Source: an uncultured Bacteroidota bacterium (GTDB lineage: Bacteria > Bacteroidota > Bacteroidia > Chitinophagales > Chitinophagaceae). From it: DNA of 64,000 nt. Shown in pieces: positions 26,751 through 35,311 of the stretch; within the stretch, counting starts at the first letter, position 1, and each line of letters starts with the position of its first letter. The position numbers were made by a program, and so were the translations under genes. Under the pieces are notes generated by a model that ran no database searches, was not told the origin of the DNA, and saw only the letters and a list, made by a program, of their open reading frames with translations. Where the stretch lies: assembly GCA_903938445.1 (NCBI GenBank), contig CAJADG010000081.1, positions 30,145 through 94,144 of the forward strand. Reading direction: 5' to 3'.

Positions 26751-27301
26751 TGAAAATTGAGCAGACCCCCCTTAAAGATTGTTTTATCGTTCATGAAAAA
26801 GTGAATGGAGACGCCAGAGGTTATTTTATTGAGACTTTTAATCAAAGAGATTTTAATGCTGCTACAGGATTAGATATTGTTTTTGTACAAGACAATCAAT
26901 CCAAATCATCCAAAGGTGTTTTAAGAGGATTGCATATGCAGCGTGGTGCTTCGGCCCAAGCAAAATTAGTGAGAGTGTTGGCTGGTGCAGTGTTAGATGT
27001 TGCGGTGGATTTAAGAAAAGGGTCACCAAGTTTTGGCCAACATTATGCCATTGAATTAACCGAGGACAATCACAAACAATTTTTTGTACCTGCAGGATTT
27101 GCCCATGGCTTTGTTGTATTAAGTGAAACAGCTACTTTCTTTTATAAAGTAGATAAGTTTTACGAGCCAGGCAATGAAGTAGGTATTATGTACAACGATA
27201 AAGACTTAAATATTGACTGGAAGTTGCCAGTAAGCGAATTAATATTTTCTGAAAAAGATAAAACATTAGGAAGCTTCGCAGCATACGCGGCGAGTTTATA
27301 A
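26750..27301 (+). CDS. rfbC: dTDP-4-dehydrorhamnose 3,5-epimerase
   Basis: The 183-residue cupin enzyme has the RmlC signatures GYFIETFNQRDF, QDNQSKSSKGVLRGLH (with the catalytic His) and VPAGFAHGFVVLSE. It epimerises C3 and C5 of the 4-keto sugar. It is translationally coupled to rfbB and followed after 79 nt by rfbA. rfbD, the final reductase for rhamnose, is not in this cluster, so it must be elsewhere or the end product is another deoxysugar. Confidence 0.94.
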   Translation: MKIEQTPLKDCFIVHEKVNGDARGYFIETFNQRDFNAATGLDIVFVQDNQSKSSKGVLRGLHMQRGASAQAKLVRVLAGAVLDVAVDLRKGSPSFGQHYAIELTEDNHKQFFVPAGFAHGFVVLSETATFFYKVDKFYEPGNEVGIMYNDKDLNIDWKLPVSELIFSEKDKTLGSFAAYAASL

Positions 27302-27380
27302 AAAATAAAATTATTAGGTGCATGATTTGAGCACGAAGTGCGAAAACATATACACAAACAAAAAATAAATTATTCGGTAT

Positions 27381-28241
27381 ATGAAAGGAATTATTTTAGC
27401 AGGCGGTTCAGGTACAAGATTGTATCCTATTACCAAGGGAATCAGTAAGCAATTAATGCCTATCTATGATAAGCCAATGATTTATTACCCAATGTCTGTA
27501 TTGATGTTAGCGGGTATCAAAGAAATTTTAATCATCACTACCCCTGAGGACAATGATCAGTTTAAAAGATTGTTGGGAGATGGTTCGGAGATAGGTTGTC
27601 AATTTACTTATGCGGTACAAGCAGTTCCTAATGGATTAGCGCAAGCATTTGTGATAGGTGCTGATTTTGTGGGCAAGGATAAAGTGGCATTAGTGTTGGG
27701 TGATAATATTTTTTATGGTGCTGGCTTTAGTAAGTTGGTGCAATCTTTTAATGATGTGGATGGAGCAGCCGTGTTTGCCTATGAAGTGAATGATCCTGAA
27801 AGATATGGTGTAGTAGAGTTTGATGAAAACAACAACGCATTGTCATTGGAAGAAAAACCAAAAGCACCAAAATCAAATTACGCAGTACCTGGATTATATT
27901 TTTACGATAACCAAGTAGTAGAAATTGCCAAAAACATACCTGCTTCACCAAGAGGCGAATATGAAATTACCGATGTAAATAAAGTGTACTTAGAGCGTAA
28001 ACAATTACAAGTGGGTATCATGAATCGTGGAACTGCTTGGTTGGATACAGGTACATTTGAATCCTTGGCCGACGCTTGTGAGTTTGTACGTGTCATTGAG
28101 AAAAGACAAAGTCAAAAAATAGGCTGTATCGAGGAAGTAGCCTTTAGAATGGGCTTTATTGATAAGGCACAATTACTTGTTTTAGCCGATAAATACGCTA
28201 AGAGCGGGTATGGAGAATACCTTAGAAACTTAAAAAAATAA
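27381..28241 (+). CDS. rfbA: Glucose-1-phosphate thymidylyltransferase
   Basis: The 286-residue nucleotidyltransferase carries [49 protein letters not shown] and the C-terminal short-form RmlA tail. It joins glucose-1-phosphate and dTTP to start dTDP-sugar synthesis and is feedback-inhibited by dTDP-rhamnose in characterised homologues. It is third in the rfbBCA run. A small GCAC/GTGC hairpin lies in the 79-nt gap ahead of it. Confidence 0.95.
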   Translation: MKGIILAGGSGTRLYPITKGISKQLMPIYDKPMIYYPMSVLMLAGIKEILIITTPEDNDQFKRLLGDGSEIGCQFTYAVQAVPNGLAQAFVIGADFVGKDKVALVLGDNIFYGAGFSKLVQSFNDVDGAAVFAYEVNDPERYGVVEFDENNNALSLEEKPKAPKSNYAVPGLYFYDNQVVEIAKNIPASPRGEYEITDVNKVYLERKQLQVGIMNRGTAWLDTGTFESLADACEFVRVIEKRQSQKIGCIEEVAFRMGFIDKAQLLVLADKYAKSGYGEYLRNLKK

Positions 28242-28282
28242 GATTTTACTGAACTTTTTTAGTTTGCTGTTGTTTTAGCTGT

Positions 28283-29161
28283 ATGTCATCTTATACCATT
28301 AAGGATTTAGAGCAAATTTCTGGGATCAAAGCCCACACCATCCGTATTTGGGAGCAACGATATCATTTTTTGCAACCTCAGCGAACGGAAACGAATATCA
28401 GATCCTATTCTGCCGAAGAATTAAAGGTGATTCTGAACGTGTCCCTATTAAATAAATACGGGTTCAAGATTTCGCATATTGACAAAATGAGTCAAGCCGA
28501 AATTGAAGATAAGATCATTGGCTTGAACCAAATGGATGCCGAAAAGGAAAGAGTGGTGAATGCATTAATCAAGGACATGGTATCCTTGGACATGGTATCT
28601 TTCGAAAGACAATTAGATAATTACATCGCACAGAAAGGGATTGAGAAAACCATTACCAATATTATCTTTTCATTCTTAGAACGTGTTGGGGTATTGTGGA
28701 TTACCAATCACATTAATCCTGCTCAGGAACATTTAGCTTCTAATATTATCAGACAAAAAATCATATTGGGTATTGAAAGATTGCCAAGAAATATGGCGGC
28801 TCCTAAGTTGATTGTATTATTTATGCCAGAGGGTGAATACCATGAAATTGGATTATTATTTGTTCAATATTTATTAAAGTTGAGAGGATATCACGTTGAT
28901 TATTTAGGTGCGAATGTGCCCATTATCGATTTGAAATATTTGACTGAATTAAAGAAGGTTGACTACTTATACGCCCATATTACATCGCCCATTAAAGGCT
29001 TTAAATTGAACAAGTTTATGGAGCAAATCAGTCATTTGAATCCTAATATCCCCATTATCCTTACAGGTCAAATGATGCAGGAATATAAAGGCCCTGTAGC
29101 CTCCCATATCAAAGTAATGAACTCTCTTTCACAAACTATGGAGATTTTGTCGAATTTATAA
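28283..29161 (+). CDS. CarH-like MerR-family regulator with B12-binding domain
   Basis: The 292-residue protein has an N-terminal MerR helix-turn-helix (residues 4-70, YTIKDLEQISGIKAHTIRIW) and a four-helix cap with W139-x9-E149-H150 (the Wx9EH motif that covers adenosylcobalamin in CarH). A B12-binding Rossmann domain follows with E185-x-H187-x2-G190, where H187 is the expected lower axial ligand. CarH-type proteins bind operators in the dark and fall apart in light. The residue after W139 is Ile, whereas the T. thermophilus protein has the light-state upper-ligand His there. It stands upstream of an ECF sigma and crt operon, its likely target. Confidence 0.85.
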   Translation: MSSYTIKDLEQISGIKAHTIRIWEQRYHFLQPQRTETNIRSYSAEELKVILNVSLLNKYGFKISHIDKMSQAEIEDKIIGLNQMDAEKERVVNALIKDMVSLDMVSFERQLDNYIAQKGIEKTITNIIFSFLERVGVLWITNHINPAQEHLASNIIRQKIILGIERLPRNMAAPKLIVLFMPEGEYHEIGLLFVQYLLKLRGYHVDYLGANVPIIDLKYLTELKKVDYLYAHITSPIKGFKLNKFMEQISHLNPNIPIILTGQMMQEYKGPVASHIKVMNSLSQTMEILSNL

Positions 29162-29206
29162 TCGCTTCTAACCATCAGGGAATCAACAGTTTAGCCATTA
29201 TTTTTA

Positions 29207-29242
29207 TTTTGTTTAATAAAAATATCGAAAGATTAAACAGAA
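29207..29242 (+). promoter_or_regulatory. Operator A: inverted repeat TTTTGTTTAAT-N14-ATTAAACAGAA
   Basis: Arms TGTTTAAT (29210-29217) and ATTAAACA (29232-29239) are perfect inverted repeats with 14 nt between. The right arm lies about 20 bp upstream of the sigma-gene -7 element, where a bound protein would block polymerase. It shares half-site and spacing with operator B. Confidence 0.65.
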
Positions 29243-29258
29243 TATCAATTATTAGACT

Positions 29259-29266
29259 TAGTTTTG
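29259..29266 (+). promoter_or_regulatory. -7 promoter element TAGTTTTG for the ECF sigma-crt operon
   Basis: This exact TAnnTTTG match ends 35 nt before the sigma ATG. It overlaps the left arm of operator B and lies just downstream of operator A. Confidence 0.55.
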
Positions 29267-29297
29267 TTTAACATTATTGAAAAATAGTTAAACGAAA
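29262..29297 (+). promoter_or_regulatory. Operator B: inverted repeat TTTTGTTTAAC-N14-GTTAAACGAAA
   Basis: Arms GTTTAAC (29266-29272) and GTTAAAC (29287-29293) are perfect inverted repeats with 14 nt between, the same half-site and spacing as operator A 55 bp upstream. It covers the -7 element and predicted transcript start and ends 4 nt before the sigma start codon. Confidence 0.65.
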
Positions 29298-29301
29298 TAA
29301 C

Positions 29302-29802
29302 ATGTCAAACGCAGAATTTAGCTTACTACTTACCGAAAACGCCGAGTTTTTAAGACCATTTGCAGTGAATCTTACGAAAGACCATGAATCTGCAAAAGAT
29401 CTTTTTCAAGAAACACTTTTCCGTGCTTTTTCTAACAAAGACAAGTACAATGTAGGTACCAATATTAAGGCATGGTTGTACACGATTATGCGTAATATTT
29501 TCATTAATGATTATCGCAAACGTTCAAAGCAATCTATTGTTTTTGATAGCACTCCCAATGATTATATTATTGACCAAACGCATACCAAGGTTTTAAACCA
29601 AGGAATGACTAATTTAAATATGCGTGAAGTGAATCAAATGATATTTGATTTGCCAGAATTATTTAGAATCCCTTTTAATTTGTACTTTGAAGGCTATAAA
29701 TACAACGAAATTGCCGAAGAGTTGGGCGAACCATTAGGAACCATCAAAAGTCGCATTCACTTTGCAAGAAAAATATTGAAACAAAAAATTGAAAGATATT
29801 AA
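29302..29802 (+). CDS. ECF-family RNA polymerase sigma factor heading the carotenoid operon
   Basis: The 166-residue sigma factor has region 2 (DHESAKDLFQETLFRAF, IKAWLYTIMRNIFINDYRK) and region 4 (DLPELFRIPFNLYFEGYKYNEIAEELGEPLGTIKSRIHFAR), with no extra domains. No anti-sigma gene adjoins it. It stops 7 nt before crtI, so it is the first gene of the crt operon. The B12-type regulator lies directly upstream and two operator-like repeats cover its promoter. It probably relays and amplifies the light signal to other promoters; this is inference. Confidence 0.85.
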   Translation: MSNAEFSLLLTENAEFLRPFAVNLTKDHESAKDLFQETLFRAFSNKDKYNVGTNIKAWLYTIMRNIFINDYRKRSKQSIVFDSTPNDYIIDQTHTKVLNQGMTNLNMREVNQMIFDLPELFRIPFNLYFEGYKYNEIAEELGEPLGTIKSRIHFARKILKQKIERY

Positions 29803-29809
29803 AAATAGT

Positions 29810-31309
29810 ATGCCCAATTCTAATAAAAATGTACTCGTAATTGGTGCAGGTTTTGCAGGACTTTCTGCTGCGACTTTTTTAGCTCAAAAAGGTTGGCAAG
29901 TAACTGTAGTAGAAAAACACGATATGCCAGGTGGAAGAGCAAGAAAGTTTGAAGCAGATGGATTTGTTTTTGACATGGGCCCCAGTTGGTATTGGATGCC
30001 TGATGTGTTTGAAAAATATTTTTCAAAATTTGGAAAGCAGGTTAGTGACTATTATAATTTAAAAAGATTAGATCCATCTTACACGGTTTATTTTGATGAA
30101 ACACATTGGGATATGCCTGCTAATTATAATCAGTTAAAAGATTTATTAGAAAGCGTAGAACCCGGTGCTGGAAAGGCTTTGGACCAATTTATGGCCGAAG
30201 CTGAATATAAGTATAATGTGGGTGTTGGAAAATTAGTACATAAGCCTGGACAATCTATATTTGAGTTTTTGGATTGGGAAGTTATTAAAGGTGTTTTTAA
30301 ATTAGACATCTTTAAGTCGATGAAAAAACATGTCGCTCATTTTTTTAAGCATCCTTATATTCAATCCATTATGGAGTTCCCGGTTTTATTTTTGGGAGCC
30401 CTGCCTCAAGATACACCTGCCTTATATAGTTTAATGAATTATGCAGATATTAAAGGGGGAACATGGTATCCTGAAAAAGGCATGTATAGTATTGTAAATG
30501 CAATGTATGAATTGGCAGTAGAACAGGGTGTTCAATTTTGTTTTGGTGAAGAAGTTAAACATATTGAAGTTGTTAATGGATTTGCAAAATCTGCAAGAAC
30601 TATTAAGAAAATTGGCAACGAACAGAAAGAATATTTTTTTGATGTAATAATTGGTGCTGGAGATTATCATCATATTGAAACAAAATTATTAGATACAAAG
30701 TATCAATCTTACACCGATAAATATTGGGATGAAAGATTGATGGCACCAAGTTCTATTTTATATTATGTAGGTTTGAATAAAAGAATAGAAAATGTATCCC
30801 ATCATAATTTGTTTTTTGACACCGATTTTGGAGTGCATGGAAAAGAAATTTATACCGACCCTTCCTGGCCAAAAGAGCCCTTATTTTATGCAAGTGTTCC
30901 TTCCGTAACGGATCCAACGGTGGCTCCTGAGGGACACGAAAATTTATTTTTATTAATTCCTATTGCTGCCGGTTTAAAAGGAGATACGGAGGAAGTGCGT
31001 AATATGTATTTTGATAAAATTGTAACAAGACTAGAAGCGCGTTGGGGACAATCTATTAAAGACGCGATTGTGTTTAAAAAATCCTTTGGAGTGACTGATT
31101 TTGTATCTGAATACCACTCTTTTAAAGGTAATGCCTACGGATTGGCAAATACTTTAATGCAAACTGCTATTTTAAAGCCATCTTGTAGGAGTAGAAAAAT
31201 AAATAATTTATATTACACTGGACAATTAACAGTTCCTGGACCAGGAGTACCGCCAAGTTTAATTAGTGGTGAAGTGGTTGCTGAATTAGTTAATACAAAT
31301 TATAAATAG
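29810..31309 (+). CDS. crtI: Phytoene desaturase
   Basis: The 499-residue FAD-dependent desaturase has the dinucleotide fold VLVIGAGFAGLSAATFLA, the PGGRARKFEADGF segment, and a C-terminal CrtI signature near YYTGQLTVPGPGVPPSLISG. It introduces four double bonds into phytoene to make lycopene at the membrane. The ATG at 29810 is chosen (MPNSNKNV); an ATG 7 codons earlier overlaps the sigma gene. It is followed by crtB after 8 nt. Confidence 0.93.
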   Translation: MPNSNKNVLVIGAGFAGLSAATFLAQKGWQVTVVEKHDMPGGRARKFEADGFVFDMGPSWYWMPDVFEKYFSKFGKQVSDYYNLKRLDPSYTVYFDETHWDMPANYNQLKDLLESVEPGAGKALDQFMAEAEYKYNVGVGKLVHKPGQSIFEFLDWEVIKGVFKLDIFKSMKKHVAHFFKHPYIQSIMEFPVLFLGALPQDTPALYSLMNYADIKGGTWYPEKGMYSIVNAMYELAVEQGVQFCFGEEVKHIEVVNGFAKSARTIKKIGNEQKEYFFDVIIGAGDYHHIETKLLDTKYQSYTDKYWDERLMAPSSILYYVGLNKRIENVSHHNLFFDTDFGVHGKEIYTDPSWPKEPLFYASVPSVTDPTVAPEGHENLFLLIPIAAGLKGDTEEVRNMYFDKIVTRLEARWGQSIKDAIVFKKSFGVTDFVSEYHSFKGNAYGLANTLMQTAILKPSCRSRKINNLYYTGQLTVPGPGVPPSLISGEVVAELVNTNYK

Positions 31310-31317
31310 AAAAAGAT

Positions 31318-32160
31318 ATGTCTTCGATTCAATTATATAATCAAGTAACTGCTGAAGCAAGCAAAAAGACCACCTTGATGTATAGTTCAAGTTTTTCCTT
31401 GGCTATTAAGTTGTTACATGCTGATTTACGTCAGCCCATTTATGATGTATATGGGTTAGTTCGATTTGCAGATGAAATTGTAGATACTTTTCATGATTTT
31501 GATAAAGCTGCTTTACTTAATCAATTTAAAAAAGATACTTATGAAGCGATTGAACAAGGTGTGAGTTTGAATCCAATTTTGCACCGTTTTCAATTAACAG
31601 TGAAAAAATATAATATTGAACTGGACTTGGTGGAAGCGTTTTTTAAGAGTATGGAAATGGATTTGAGCAAGCAAGATTATGATGCACAAACTTATCAAAC
31701 CTATATATATGGTAGTGCAGAAGTAGTTGGTTTAATGTGTTTGCATATTTTTTGTAATGGAGATAAAGCCACTTATGAAAGTTTAAAACCTGCTGCTCAA
31801 AAATTAGGTGCTGCATTCCAGAAAGTAAATTTCTTAAGGGATATTAAAGCAGATTTCGAAGGTTTAGAACGTATGTATTTTCCAAATTGTGATTTTACTA
31901 ATTTTAAAGAAGAAGATAAACGACAAATTGAGGATGACATTCAAGCTGATTTTTCTGGTGCTTTGGATGGAATTAAAGCATTGCCCATGAAAGCGAGATT
32001 TGGAGTATATGTAGCTTTTAAATATTACTACACACTTTTCAAGAAGATTAAAAAAACGGAACACGATTCTATTTTAAAAATGCGTATTCGTATACCAGAT
32101 TATAAGAAATTATTAATTCTAGCGAATGCAAGTATCCGTAGTCAGCTTAATTTATTTTAA
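31318..32160 (+). CDS. crtB: Phytoene synthase
   Basis: The 280-residue squalene/phytoene synthase has the two Asp-rich metal sites: RFADEIVDTF near residue 50 and QKVNFLRDIKADFEGL near 170-185. It condenses two geranylgeranyl diphosphates to phytoene. GGPP synthase (crtE) is not in the window. It has an 8-nt gap from crtI and 2 nt to idi. Confidence 0.93.
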   Translation: MSSIQLYNQVTAEASKKTTLMYSSSFSLAIKLLHADLRQPIYDVYGLVRFADEIVDTFHDFDKAALLNQFKKDTYEAIEQGVSLNPILHRFQLTVKKYNIELDLVEAFFKSMEMDLSKQDYDAQTYQTYIYGSAEVVGLMCLHIFCNGDKATYESLKPAAQKLGAAFQKVNFLRDIKADFEGLERMYFPNCDFTNFKEEDKRQIEDDIQADFSGALDGIKALPMKARFGVYVAFKYYYTLFKKIKKTEHDSILKMRIRIPDYKKLLILANASIRSQLNLF

Positions 32161-32162
32161 CC

Positions 32163-32696
32163 ATGGATACTGTTGAGCAAGTTGTATTAGTGGATGAGCT
32201 CAATAATGAGTTAGGATTCATGGAAAAAATGAAAGCGCATCAGCTTGGCGTTTTACATAGAGCTTTCAGTGTTTTTCTTTTTGATGAAAATGGAAATATG
32301 TTATTGCAAAAAAGGGCTTTGGAAAAATACCATAGTCCAGGCCTTTGGACCAATACTTGTTGTAGTCATCCAAGACCAGGTGAGCAAACGATTGATGCAG
32401 CAAAAAGAAGATTAATTGAAGAAATGGGGATTGTGGCGAATATGAGTTTGGCATTTGATTTTATTTATAAAGCTGACTTGGACCAGGATTTAACGGAGCA
32501 TGAATTGGATTTTGTTTTTATTGGAACTTATAATGGAATCATTTCTCCTAATAGTTTAGAAGTTAGTGATTACCTTTACATAAGTATAAAAGAATTGACT
32601 GCTAAAATGGATGACAATGCAGATCAATTTACAGTTTGGTTTAAAATTGCATTTCCAAGAGTGATGCAATGGTATCAGTTGAATATTGTTAATTAG
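32163..32696 (+). CDS. idi: Isopentenyl-diphosphate delta-isomerase (type I)
   Basis: The 177-residue Nudix enzyme has LHRAFSVFLFDENG, the NTCCSHPRPGE motif with the catalytic Cys and metal-binding His, and the Nudix helix AAKRRLIEEMGI. It interconverts IPP and DMAPP, balancing precursors for carotenoid synthesis. It lies between crtB and crtZ, so it is probably induced together with the pigment genes. Confidence 0.93.
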   Translation: MDTVEQVVLVDELNNELGFMEKMKAHQLGVLHRAFSVFLFDENGNMLLQKRALEKYHSPGLWTNTCCSHPRPGEQTIDAAKRRLIEEMGIVANMSLAFDFIYKADLDQDLTEHELDFVFIGTYNGIISPNSLEVSDYLYISIKELTAKMDDNADQFTVWFKIAFPRVMQWYQLNIVN

Positions 32697-32708
32697 AAAA
32701 CTAAATAT

Positions 32709-33182
32709 ATGTTGTTATTTATTGCTGTAATGTTGGGCACTTTTGCCGTGATGGAAGGAATTACTTGGTTGACACATCGTTTTGTAATGCATGGTTTTTT
32801 GTGGTATTTACATGAGGATCATCATCAACCTACAGGACATTTTTTTGAAAAAAATGATGCCTTCTTTTTAATCTTCGCTATCCCAAGTATGGCTTGTATT
32901 TTTTATGGCAATTTTGGCGGACCACTATGGGTTGCTGCTATTGGTACAGGTATTGCTATGTATGGTTTTGCCTATTTTATAGTACACGAAGTAATTATAC
33001 ATCAACGTATCAAATGGTTTACTAGATCTAATAGTAGATATATTAAAGCAATTCGTTGGGCGCATAAAATGCACCATAAGCATATTGGAAAAGAAGAAGG
33101 AGAAAGTTTCGGAATGCTTTTAGTTGCTAAAAAGTATTGGGATAAAGTTCGTCAAGACGAGCGTATCCAAGCTAATGGATAA
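32709..33182 (+). CDS. crtZ: Beta-carotene hydroxylase
   Basis: This 157-residue membrane di-iron hydroxylase of the fatty-acid-hydroxylase superfamily shows the four histidine clusters: THRFVMHG, HEDHHQP, HEVIIHQR and HKMHHKH. It adds 3- and 3'-hydroxyls to beta-carotene to give cryptoxanthin and zeaxanthin. It lies between idi and crtY with 6-12 nt gaps. Confidence 0.92.
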   Translation: MLLFIAVMLGTFAVMEGITWLTHRFVMHGFLWYLHEDHHQPTGHFFEKNDAFFLIFAIPSMACIFYGNFGGPLWVAAIGTGIAMYGFAYFIVHEVIIHQRIKWFTRSNSRYIKAIRWAHKMHHKHIGKEEGESFGMLLVAKKYWDKVRQDERIQANG

Positions 33183-33188
33183 AAACTT

Positions 33189-34376
33189 GTGGAAACGAAT
33201 AACACCATTCAACAGGAACCTGTTTTTGACATCATCATTGCTGGCGCAGGTTGCGCTGGCTTATCCTTACTATACGGCCTTATTACTGAAAGTAAATTAA
33301 GTCAGTTACGTGTTTTAGTAATTGACAAGGCATTGGAAAAATCAAATGATCGTACTTGGTGTTTTTGGGAAACTGAAAAAGGTCCCTTTGAATCTATTAT
33401 TTGTAAGCAATGGGATGCAATAACTGTACATAAAAATTCTTTTTCAAGGCAATTAACAACTACGCCCTATACCTATAAAATGATACAGGGGTTGGATTTT
33501 TATAATTTTGTAATAATGGAAGCCAAAAAATTTTCGAATATTTTTTGGCAGGAAGCAGCAATTACAAACATTGAAACATTAAACAACAATGCTATTGTTT
33601 ATTGGGAAGGAGGTTCAGCAAAAGCTTCAAAAGTATTTTCGAGTATTTTACCCATTGATTCTTTATATACCATTAGTCAATCAACCAATACAAAACCTTT
33701 TTTATGGCAACATTTTAAAGGGTTGCTTGTTGAATTTGAGCAACCTGTTTTTGATGCTCATATCGCTACTTTAATGGATTTTAATGTTGACCAAAAAGGA
33801 GCAACTGCATTTATGTATCTGCTTCCATTGGATAATAAAAAAGCATTGGTAGAATATACTTTATTTTCAAAATCATTGTTAAAGCCAAATGACTACGATG
33901 CTGAATTGTCAAGCTATTTGAAAAAGCATTATGCTAATGCTGCTTATGAAATTTTGCATAATGAAATAGGTGCGATACCCATGACTACGCAGTCATTCGC
34001 TAAAAGTGACGCACCTGTCTATGTGATTGGTACTTTAGGAAATGCAGTAAAGTCAAGTACTGGTTATGCTTTCCATTTTATACAAGAACAAGTAAAGCTA
34101 ATAGTAAAGAATCTTGTCCAAAACAATCCTATCAAAACTGAAATACACAATACCAGGCATCAATTTTATGATGCAGTATTATTGTATATTTTGGATCATC
34201 AATTAATGGAGGGTAGCGAGATATTTAAAAGAATATTCCAGAAAAATAGAGCGGCTACCATCTTTAAATTTCTATCTAATACAAGTACACTCATGGAGGA
34301 TATACGCATAATGCGTAGTTTGCCTACTAGTATATTTTTACCAGCAGCCATTAAGGTATTATTACGGCGGTCCTAA
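33189..34376 (+). CDS. crtY: Lycopene beta-cyclase (CrtY type)
   Basis: The 395-residue flavoprotein begins with an FAD fold (FDIIIAGAGCAGLSLLYGL) and has the CrtY-type DRTWCFWE segment, the EYTLFSKS loop with the catalytic Glu expected before the middle, and IGTLGNAVKSSTGYAF. It cyclises both ends of lycopene to beta-carotene. It uses a GTG start 6 nt after crtZ. It is the last gene of the crt operon; a hairpin follows 5 nt after its stop. Confidence 0.9.
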   Translation: METNNTIQQEPVFDIIIAGAGCAGLSLLYGLITESKLSQLRVLVIDKALEKSNDRTWCFWETEKGPFESIICKQWDAITVHKNSFSRQLTTTPYTYKMIQGLDFYNFVIMEAKKFSNIFWQEAAITNIETLNNNAIVYWEGGSAKASKVFSSILPIDSLYTISQSTNTKPFLWQHFKGLLVEFEQPVFDAHIATLMDFNVDQKGATAFMYLLPLDNKKALVEYTLFSKSLLKPNDYDAELSSYLKKHYANAAYEILHNEIGAIPMTTQSFAKSDAPVYVIGTLGNAVKSSTGYAFHFIQEQVKLIVKNLVQNNPIKTEIHNTRHQFYDAVLLYILDHQLMEGSEIFKRIFQKNRAATIFKFLSNTSTLMEDIRIMRSLPTSIFLPAAIKVLLRRS

Positions 34377-34381
34377 GTTTA

Positions 34382-34410
34382 TTGCTCATTTAGTTTAACT
34401 AAATGAGCAA
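34382..34410. terminator. Strong 13-bp hairpin after crtY
   Basis: A perfect inverted repeat TTGCTCATTTAGT / ACTAAATGAGCAA with a TTA loop lies between crtY and the tRNA gene. There is no T-run on the plus strand, so it may act as a processing or RNA-stability hairpin or a weak terminator. Its centre contains GTTTAAC, as in the operators upstream of the sigma gene. Confidence 0.5.
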
Positions 34411-34413
34411 CAT

Positions 34414-34485
34414 GGCCTTGTCGTACAATGGTTAGTACAAGAATTTCCGAAGTTCTAAATCCCAGTTCGATCCTGGGCAAGGCTA
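34414..34485 (+). tRNA. tRNA-Arg (anticodon CCG)
   Basis: The 72-nt cloverleaf has acceptor stem GGCCTTG/CAAGGCT (one G-T pair), T8, D-stem GTAC/GTAC with loop AATGGTTA, anticodon stem AGAAT/GTTCT with loop TTCCGAA (CCG at 34447-34449), T-stem CCCAG/CTGGG with loop TTCGATC, and discriminator A at 34485. CCA is not encoded. It begins 38 nt after crtY on the same strand, with no clear promoter of its own. Confidence 0.88.
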
Positions 34486-34738
34486 CTAAAAAGGACCTCT
34501 ATTCCACAATCTTACAGGAATCTCTGCTCCGAAATTTACCAAAAATGAATTTCTTAAATGAGTGATGAATCGGTTGTATATAATTGCTTTCATATACATT
34601 AATACCAAAAGGGTGAATAGGTCACCCATTTAAAGTGTAAAAAATACACATTAATTCATTAAGCAATTGATAATCAATAGAATATAAAATTTACAAATTC
34701 AATAAAATAAAGGAACTTGCAACCCTTATTAAGGATTG
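34486..34738 (+). other. Non-coding stretch with small hairpins
   Basis: About 250 nt without a convincing gene lie between the tRNA and the next gene. They hold a 6-bp hairpin GGGTGA/TCACCC (34611-34627), a GTGTA/TACAC hairpin near 34635, and TGTATA/TATACA repeats near 34575. No exact TAnnTTTG promoter was found. Confidence 0.5.
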
Positions 34739-35311
34739 ATGAAAAAAGGATTGCTTGCTATACTGATACTATGTATCATAGGTTTATCGGCCTATGCCCA
34801 GGATAATAGTGTAAGCTGTTCAGATAAACATAAAGCACTGGCTAATTTGCTTCAGGAAAAAATTAAGCAAATCATCAATAAATCAATTCATTACAATTAT
34901 TATTTAGGGGACGATTTATATACAGAGAAATCATTTATCAGTGATGCTACTGTTACCTACACAAATAATAAATTAGAAATTTACTTTTACATTACTACTC
35001 AAAAGTATGATTTGCATTCAAGTGCAATGATTCGTTCTGAGCATGGAGAATCGGTTTCATTCGATCCAACATTTATTAAAGATGTTTCCATTAAAGGAAA
35101 GTATACCGACTATGCTCAATCAGAATTGGGATTATTGGTAATTAACTTTGATAAAGAAGTTGAAAAGCATACCTATATTCAAAAAAAGAAAAATGAAGAT
35201 CCCTCTTTGTTAGATAATCCCTTGGTATATGAATTTGAATTGCCTTTTTTAAAATCTGATATTAGTAATCCAGTGGCTATTCAAAATGCTTTGTTAGAAT
35301 TTAAGAAATAA
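34739..35311 (+). CDS. Uncharacterised exported protein
   Basis: The 190-residue protein has a clear signal peptide (MKKGLLAILILCIIGLSAYAQ). The mature part is hydrophilic and Lys/Asp-rich with no motif I recognise; two short stretches (TYTNNKLEIYFYITTQ, ELGLLVINFDKEVE) look like beta strands. It starts at ATG 34739 (a TTG lies just before it) and its 3' end overlaps the convergent gene at 35301 by 11 nt. Probably periplasmic; function unknown. Confidence 0.65.
   Translation: MKKGLLAILILCIIGLSAYAQDNSVSCSDKHKALANLLQEKIKQIINKSIHYNYYLGDDLYTEKSFISDATVTYTNNKLEIYFYITTQKYDLHSSAMIRSEHGESVSFDPTFIKDVSIKGKYTDYAQSELGLLVINFDKEVEKHTYIQKKKNEDPSLLDNPLVYEFELPFLKSDISNPVAIQNALLEFKK

Noticed and set aside
25656..28241. 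A complete dTDP-rhamnose operon
   Set aside because: rfbD is not present between or beside rfbB, rfbC and rfbA, so only three of four steps are encoded here.
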